Shown here: positions 6,732-10,353 of the stretch, piece by piece
How positions within the stretch are numbered: position 1 is the stretch's first letter
Layout: each line of letters starts with the position of its first letter
Source: Candidatus Omnitrophota bacterium
GTDB lineage: Bacteria > Omnitrophota > Gorgyraeia > B26-G9
Direction of reading: 5' to 3'
DNA length: 10,353 nucleotides
Assembly: GCA_028718845.1 (NCBI GenBank)
Contig: JAQULA010000044.1
Span: forward strand, 1-10,353
Program-made: the position numbers and the translations under genes
Notes under the pieces: generated by a model
Database searches by the model: none
What the model saw: the letters and a program-made list of their open reading frames with translations, nothing else
Told to the model about the DNA's origin: nothing

Positions 6732-7732
6732 TTTTTTTCCACCTCCGTCAACACCAATGCCCCGGCCCCGATGATCCCCGCTTTTTCTCGGAACTTTGAA
6801 GGAACGATTTTTAAATTGCGGCAGGAAACCTGGAAAGCCCGTTCCCGGACAACCCGCCGGATCGGATCCATAATCAACGCCCCGGCATTAGCAACCCCCC
6901 CTCCGATAACAATAATTTCCGGATTAAGGAAATTTACCACATCCGCCAGAACAACCCCCATATGATTGCCCACTTCCTGCCAGATCATTAACGAAAATTC
7001 ATCTTTCTTTCTGGCCGCCTGAGTAAGCATTTCCAGGGTTAAATTATAAAATTTATTTCTCAGCTGTTCACGCAGGATACTGCGCGCTCCGCGTCGCAGC
7101 TGCCGCATCGCTTCCTCCAGGATAAACCGGTTTCCGATATAACGTTCGGCACATCCCCGTCCGCCGCAAACGCACATCGGCCCGTTTTCATTCAAGGTCA
7201 TATGGCCGATTTCACCGGCGGCAAAATTCATACCCCGGTACAGCTTTCCGTTGATAATAAGGCCGCCGCCGATACCGGTACCCATGGTTACGCAAACACA
7301 ATGCTTGTATCCCCGGGCAGCGCCGAATTTGCTCTCCGCCAATGCCATCAAATTGGCATCGTTATCGACAAATACCGGGATCTTGACTTTGTTCTGAAGA
7401 ACCTCTTTCAGGTGTACGTTCTTCCATCCGGGAACATTGGTCAGATCAAAAACCATCCCCTGATTAAAATCGATCCGGCCGGGCATCCCGATACCGACAC
7501 CGCGCACCCGGTTCCCCTTATAAGTACTTTCCGCCTTGAATTTTATGATTCGGATAACCAGCTGATCGCTAAGGGCATCGCGCTGATAATCCTTGGTGGG
7601 GAACGAAGAGAATTTCTCGATTTTCACTCCCTTTTCGCTGAACCGTAACAATGCCAATTTCACAAAGGTGCCGCCGAAATCAACGCCGATAGCATAGCGG
7701 GAGGTTGCCAACTTTTGTTCTTCTTGTGCCAC
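6728..7732 (-). CDS. ROK-family sugar kinase (probable glucokinase)
   Basis: ROK kinases phosphorylate hexoses such as glucose with ATP. This 334-residue protein has the phosphate-binding GVDFGGT (16-22), the catalytic aspartate in VDNDAN (122-127, D125), a second ATP loop TMGTGIGGG (149-157), the substrate-binding EIGH (174-177), and the ROK zinc site CVCGGRGC (187-194) with three cysteines followed by AE. VIGGGVANAG near 275-284 is the adenosine motif. No helix-turn-helix precedes the kinase domain, so it is an enzyme and not a NagC/Xyl-type repressor. Glucokinase is the most likely activity, but fructokinase or an N-acetylhexosamine kinase cannot be excluded. The start is GTG, supported by AAAAGGAG 7 nt upstream. 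It lies 13 nt after the sugar ABC ATPase and overlaps the epimerase start by 4 nt, linking sugar uptake to nucleotide-sugar chemistry. Confidence 0.92.
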   Translation of the reverse strand: MAQEEQKLATSRYAIGVDFGGTFVKLALLRFSEKGVKIEKFSSFPTKDYQRDALSDQLVIRIIKFKAESTYKGNRVRGVGIGMPGRIDFNQGMVFDLTNVPGWKNVHLKEVLQNKVKIPVFVDNDANLMALAESKFGAARGYKHCVCVTMGTGIGGGLIINGKLYRGMNFAAGEIGHMTLNENGPMCVCGGRGCAERYIGNRFILEEAMRQLRRGARSILREQLRNKFYNLTLEMLTQAARKKDEFSLMIWQEVGNHMGVVLADVVNFLNPEIIVIGGGVANAGALIMDPIRRVVRERAFQVSCRNLKIVPSKFREKAGIIGAGALVLTEVEKK

Positions 7733-7745
7733 GATCTATCTCCTT

Positions 7746-8846
7746 TTAGACAATGGTTTCTTCCGTTACCGCGTCAAAAAAATGAATTTTCTTCATATCA
7801 AAAATCAATTCCATGTTTTGATTTACCTGCGGCTTGTTATGCGCTCCGACCTTCGCCACAAAACTGCAGTCGTTTTTCTTAAGGTAAAGAAACGTTTCCG
7901 ACCCCATCGGCTCGACGACTTCAACCTGCGCGATGATAGTATGCTCCGGCGGCTTGATCGTAGCGAACAATTTATCATAGATATCTTCCGGCCTTACCCC
8001 GAAAACGACATCTTTACCGGCGTAGGGAGCGATTTTGTTTTTCATATCATCGGTAATCTTGAGCATAAACGCGGCATTATTAAAATAGCAACTGCCGTTT
8101 TTCCGTACAATCTTCCCGGTCATAAAATTCATCGGCGGACTGCCGATAAAGCCGGCGACAAACTTATTGGTCGGCTGATCGTATAAGGTAATCGGATCGG
8201 CGATCTGCTGGATAAGGCCGTCCTTCATTACCACGATCCGGTCTCCCAGGCTCATCGCCTCGGTCTGGTCATGAGTCACGTATATCATTGTCGTTTGTAA
8301 TTTATCGTGCAGTTTGCTCAGTTCCGCACGCATCTGTACTCTGAATTTGGCATCCAGATTGCTCAACGGCTCATCGAATAAAAACACCATCGGTTTGCGC
8401 ACAATAGAACGGCCAACGGCAACCCGCTGGCGCTGGCCTCCGGAAAGTTCTTTGGGTTTTCGTTTCAGGTATTTTTCGATATTCAGAATTGTCGCCGCCT
8501 CGTTGACCCGTTGTTCAATCTCTTTTTTGGTATAACGGCGAAGTTTTAAGCCAAAAGCCATATTTTCATATACAGTCATATGGGGATACAACGCGTAATT
8601 CTGAAAAACCATGGCAATATTCCGGTCTTTCGGCGGAACCCCGACCACCATCCGGTCACCGATAAAAATTTCTCCGGAACTCGGCTCTTCCAGGCCGGCA
8701 ACCATGCGTAACGTCGTTGTTTTTCCGCAGCCGGAAGGACCGACAAGAACGAGAAACTCCTTATCGCGGATCTCCAAATTAACATCCTTGACCGCAACTA
8801 CATCTCCGAATTTTTTGACAATGTTTTTCAAGCTAACCTGTGCCAT
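7746..8846 (-). CDS. Sugar ABC transporter ATPase, MalK/MsmK/UgpC type
   Basis: This is the ATP-hydrolysing subunit of a carbohydrate (CUT1-type) importer on the cytoplasmic face of the inner membrane. In the 366-residue protein, Walker A is GPSGCGKT (36-43), the Q-loop is Q82 in VFQNYALYPHMTVYENMAFGL, the ABC signature is LSGGQRQR (134-141), Walker B is VFLFDEP (154-160), and the switch histidine is H192 in VTHDQTEAM. The C-terminal part from about 235 is the TOBE/MalK-type regulatory domain, with GVRPED its hallmark. The ATG at 8846 gives the usual MAQVSLKNI start with AAGGGG 6 nt upstream. The frame is open to an ATG at 8879, which would overlap accD and lacks support. No permease or binding-protein gene is in the window, so it may serve distant transporters, as MsmK does. 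It lies 16 nt after accD and 13 nt before the ROK kinase. Confidence 0.95.
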   Translation of the reverse strand: MAQVSLKNIVKKFGDVVAVKDVNLEIRDKEFLVLVGPSGCGKTTTLRMVAGLEEPSSGEIFIGDRMVVGVPPKDRNIAMVFQNYALYPHMTVYENMAFGLKLRRYTKKEIEQRVNEAATILNIEKYLKRKPKELSGGQRQRVAVGRSIVRKPMVFLFDEPLSNLDAKFRVQMRAELSKLHDKLQTTMIYVTHDQTEAMSLGDRIVVMKDGLIQQIADPITLYDQPTNKFVAGFIGSPPMNFMTGKIVRKNGSCYFNNAAFMLKITDDMKNKIAPYAGKDVVFGVRPEDIYDKLFATIKPPEHTIIAQVEVVEPMGSETFLYLKKNDCSFVAKVGAHNKPQVNQNMELIFDMKKIHFFDAVTEETIV

Positions 8847-8862
8847 AGTTTTCCCCTTATTC

Positions 8863-9696
8863 TCAATGTAAATAATCAATCAATTTGCCGAGCATTGCTT
8901 TAAGCTGCTTCCGGTGTACAATAAAATCAATAAGCCCGTGTTCCAGTAAAAATTCGGAGCGTTGAAATCCCGGCGGCAGTTTTTGCCGGATCGTTTGCTC
9001 GATCACGCGCGGCCCGGTAAATCCGATCAGTGCCTTAGGCTCGGCAATCGTCACATCCCCCAGGCTGGCAAAGCTGGCCATAATACCGGCCATGGTCGGA
9101 TTGGTCAGGACCGAGAGATACAGTAAACCTTTATTTTTATGCCGCCCCAAAGCTGCGGATGTTTTGGCCATCTGCATCAGGCTAAACATTCCCTCGTACA
9201 TGCGGGCGCCTCCGCCGGAACCGGAGACAATAATAATCGGAAGCTTGTGTTCAGTAGCCCATTCCGTGGCCCGGACGATTTGCTCTCCGACCACCGACCC
9301 CATTGACCCCATAATAAAACGGGAATCGGTAATGGCTATGACCACTTTTCGCTGGTCGAGTTTTCCGCTGCCGGTAATAACCGCATCGATGAGCCCGGTG
9401 GCTTCCTGGTCCTGTTTGATTTTTTCCGGATAGGTTTTCGGACCTTTAAAAGCGATTACATCCTTCGGCCCCAGGAACTTATCGAACTCTTCAAACGTTC
9501 CATCGTCGATCAGCAGCGAAAGCCGCTCCCGCGCGCTCATCACGAAATGGTAATCGCATTTGGAGCAAATATTCAGATTCTCGCTAAGCTGTTTATTGAA
9601 AATGATTTGCCCGCAGTCCTCGCATTTCGTGCAAATTCCGCCGGGCATTTCCTTCTTTTTTATCTTAACAATCGTATATTTTGGTTTTCCAAACAT
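8863..9696 (-). CDS. accD: Acetyl-CoA carboxylase carboxyltransferase subunit beta
   Basis: AccD pairs with AccA to transfer the carboxyl group from biotin to acetyl-CoA, giving malonyl-CoA for fatty-acid synthesis. The 277-residue length is typical. The N-terminal four-cysteine zinc finger is TKCEDCGQ...ICSKCDYHF, with C25, C28, C44 and C47. The crotonase-like core has MGSMGSVVGE (129-138) and SGGGARMYEG (about 160-169), which form oxyanion and CoA-binding loops, and PTMAGIMASFASLGDV and IGFTGPRVIEQTIRQKLP further on. The family usually reads GGVTASFA where this has AGIMASFA, a small variation. It starts at ATG with a weak ribosome site and is the first gene after the strong promoter. accA is not in the window. 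Being first suggests membrane-lipid supply sets the expression level for the sugar and LPS genes behind it. Confidence 0.97.
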   Translation of the reverse strand: MFGKPKYTIVKIKKKEMPGGICTKCEDCGQIIFNKQLSENLNICSKCDYHFVMSARERLSLLIDDGTFEEFDKFLGPKDVIAFKGPKTYPEKIKQDQEATGLIDAVITGSGKLDQRKVVIAITDSRFIMGSMGSVVGEQIVRATEWATEHKLPIIIVSGSGGGARMYEGMFSLMQMAKTSAALGRHKNKGLLYLSVLTNPTMAGIMASFASLGDVTIAEPKALIGFTGPRVIEQTIRQKLPPGFQRSEFLLEHGLIDFIVHRKQLKAMLGKLIDYLH

Positions 9697-9737
9697 AATC
9701 GGTAAACTTTCTACGGTTTTCGGTTTATCGGTACCTG

Positions 9738-9757
9738 CCGCCGGAGAATCCAGGCGG
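9738..9757 (-). promoter_or_regulatory. Hairpin in the accD leader
   Basis: The segment reads CCGCC-GGA-gaa-TCC-a-GGCGG on the plus strand, so it folds on either strand into a stem of 8 pairs with a 3-base loop and one bulged base. In the accD mRNA it lies about 40 nt before the ATG. No T-run follows it on the minus strand, so it is not an intrinsic terminator. It could protect the 5' end of the mRNA or regulate it. It fits no riboswitch class I know. Confidence 0.35.
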
Positions 9758-9825
9758 ATTAATTGTCCCGGCCGTTGAGAAATTATTGAAGGTTATTTTA
9801 TCCATCCCTATGCATAATAGCGGCT

Positions 9826-9854
9826 ATTTTAACATAAACCGGAGGGATTGTCAA
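9826..9854 (-). promoter_or_regulatory. Near-consensus sigma70-type promoter of the accD operon
   Basis: On the minus strand TTGACA (9849-9854) is a perfect -35 box, followed after exactly 17 nt by TAAAAT (9826-9831), a five-of-six match to TATAAT. Transcription would begin near 9819, giving an accD leader of about 120 nt. It is the strongest promoter-like sequence seen in the window and stands where an operon promoter is expected, between the MFS gene and accD. It probably drives accD through the AroK-like kinase, since no other clear promoter or terminator interrupts that string. Confidence 0.75.
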
Positions 9855-9944
9855 AACTCTTTTCTCTCGGAAATCCCGTTACTTACCGCTGTTGCTTCTC
9901 CCGCTTATCTTCAACCCGGCGTTTCCATTTCCGAAGGCCGATGA

Positions 9945-10353
9945 TCAGCGTTTAAAATCAACCCGAGCCATCCCGACTATGCCGTAAAGGACCAAAATGC
10001 CGGATATAGCGATAATGATCCGGCCCGGGCTGATATAATCCGATACTTTTGAGGCAATAAACATTGCGATCAGAAATCCCAGATTCATAACAATACCTAA
10101 TGAACTAAATATCCTTCCCCGCATTTCCGTTTTTATTACTTCATGGATCAGGGTATTTCCGGAAATAAACACCGGGCCCACGCTGATACCGATCAGAACG
10201 GCTAAACCCATCGCCGCATGCAATGAGGCGGACACTTTTAAAACCACGATAAAACCGGCGATAGACAGGACGGTGGCAATAAGACTAATGAACATTAGCC
10301 TTGTTTTTGACAAAGCTTGCCCTAAATGTCCGCACACCAGGGCACCGATAAAG
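9945..10353 (-). CDS. MFS transporter, C-terminal part (cut by window edge)
   Basis: The frame enters from the right edge and ends at a TGA, giving about 135 residues of C terminus. The frame stays open to the edge (IGALVCGHLGQ precedes an apparent internal GTG start), so the gene is partial and its 5' end is outside the window. Four hydrophobic segments are visible, corresponding to TM9-TM12: LMFISLIATVLSIAGFIVVL, then the stretch around LAVLIGISVGPVFISGNTL, the segment after EMRGRIFSS (LGIVMNLGFLIAMFIAS), and IIIAISGILVLYGIVGMA. The loop GHLGQALSKTRL resembles the TM8-TM9 loop of the family, and MRGRIFSS matches the RGR(V/I)F motif before TM11 in the multidrug/siderophore exporter type of MFS. 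The substrate is unknown. Its stop is about 90 nt upstream of the accD operon promoter, so it is probably a separate unit. Confidence 0.85.
   Translation of the reverse strand, partial: FIGALVCGHLGQALSKTRLMFISLIATVLSIAGFIVVLKVSASLHAAMGLAVLIGISVGPVFISGNTLIHEVIKTEMRGRIFSSLGIVMNLGFLIAMFIASKVSDYISPGRIIIAISGILVLYGIVGMARVDFKR

Noticed and set aside
9730..9810. 26-codon frame in the accD leader starting at an ATG after AGGG (MDKITFNNF...).
   Set aside because: The AGGG touches the ATG with no spacing, the composition is unremarkable and the frame is short, so a leader peptide is not supported.
9847..9999. Plus-strand frame with a signal-peptide-like run (KTLFSRKSRYLPLLLLPLIF) beginning after GGAGGG.
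   Set aside because: Its only starts are ATT or TTG directly touching the GGAGGG. It is the antisense of a Lys/Arg/Glu-rich stretch, which creates Leu/Pro/Phe runs artificially, and it runs into the MFS gene on the opposite strand.
1..10353. Search by eye for CRISPR repeats, IS-type inverted repeats, tRNA genes, toxin-antitoxin pairs and defence genes.
   Set aside because: No spaced repeat array, transposase, tRNA-like cloverleaf or defence-family motif was seen. Apart from the small and unknown genes the region is ordinary core genome.

Overview
All recognisable genes lie on the minus strand, so transcription runs from the right edge (base 10353) to the left edge. The genes are densely packed housekeeping and envelope genes of a Gram-negative (diderm) bacterium. 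LptD, the outer-membrane LPS-insertion protein, shows the diderm envelope. The gene mix and protein style resemble uncultured PVC-group lineages such as Omnitrophota, but that placement is an impression from the sequence and was not tested. No mobile element, CRISPR array, tRNA or rRNA was seen.

Layout in transcription order. The 3' end of an MFS transporter (9945-10353) is cut by the window edge. A 248-base gap follows, with a near-consensus sigma70-type promoter (TTGACA-17-TAAAAT) and a leader of about 120 nt containing a hairpin. Then comes a tight gene string: accD, a MalK/MsmK-type sugar ABC ATPase, a ROK sugar kinase (probably glucokinase), an NAD-dependent sugar-nucleotide epimerase/dehydratase, lptD, a 32-codon single-TM small ORF, an unrecognised 132-aa protein, a HAD-family phosphatase, a PilZ-domain protein and an AroK-like P-loop kinase. 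Gaps inside the string are 46 nt or less. Several junctions abut or overlap: ATGA between kinase and epimerase, TAG/TTG between epimerase and lptD, TAG/ATG between the small ORF and the 132-aa gene. metF (methylenetetrahydrofolate reductase) closes the window. It follows an 86-nt gap with its own likely extended -10 promoter.

Functionally the string joins malonyl-CoA formation (AccD), sugar uptake energy and sugar phosphorylation (ABC ATPase, ROK kinase), nucleotide-sugar remodelling (epimerase) and delivery of LPS to the outer membrane (LptD). It reads as a carbon-to-envelope supply operon. The second half is less understood: the small membrane ORF, the coupled 132-aa protein, the HAD enzyme, and a PilZ protein next to a kinase annotated by homology as shikimate kinase but lacking a key shikimate-binding arginine.

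I see no clear new defence, mobile or signalling system. The best leads are the small membrane ORF with its coupled unknown partner, and the substituted AroK-like kinase beside PilZ.
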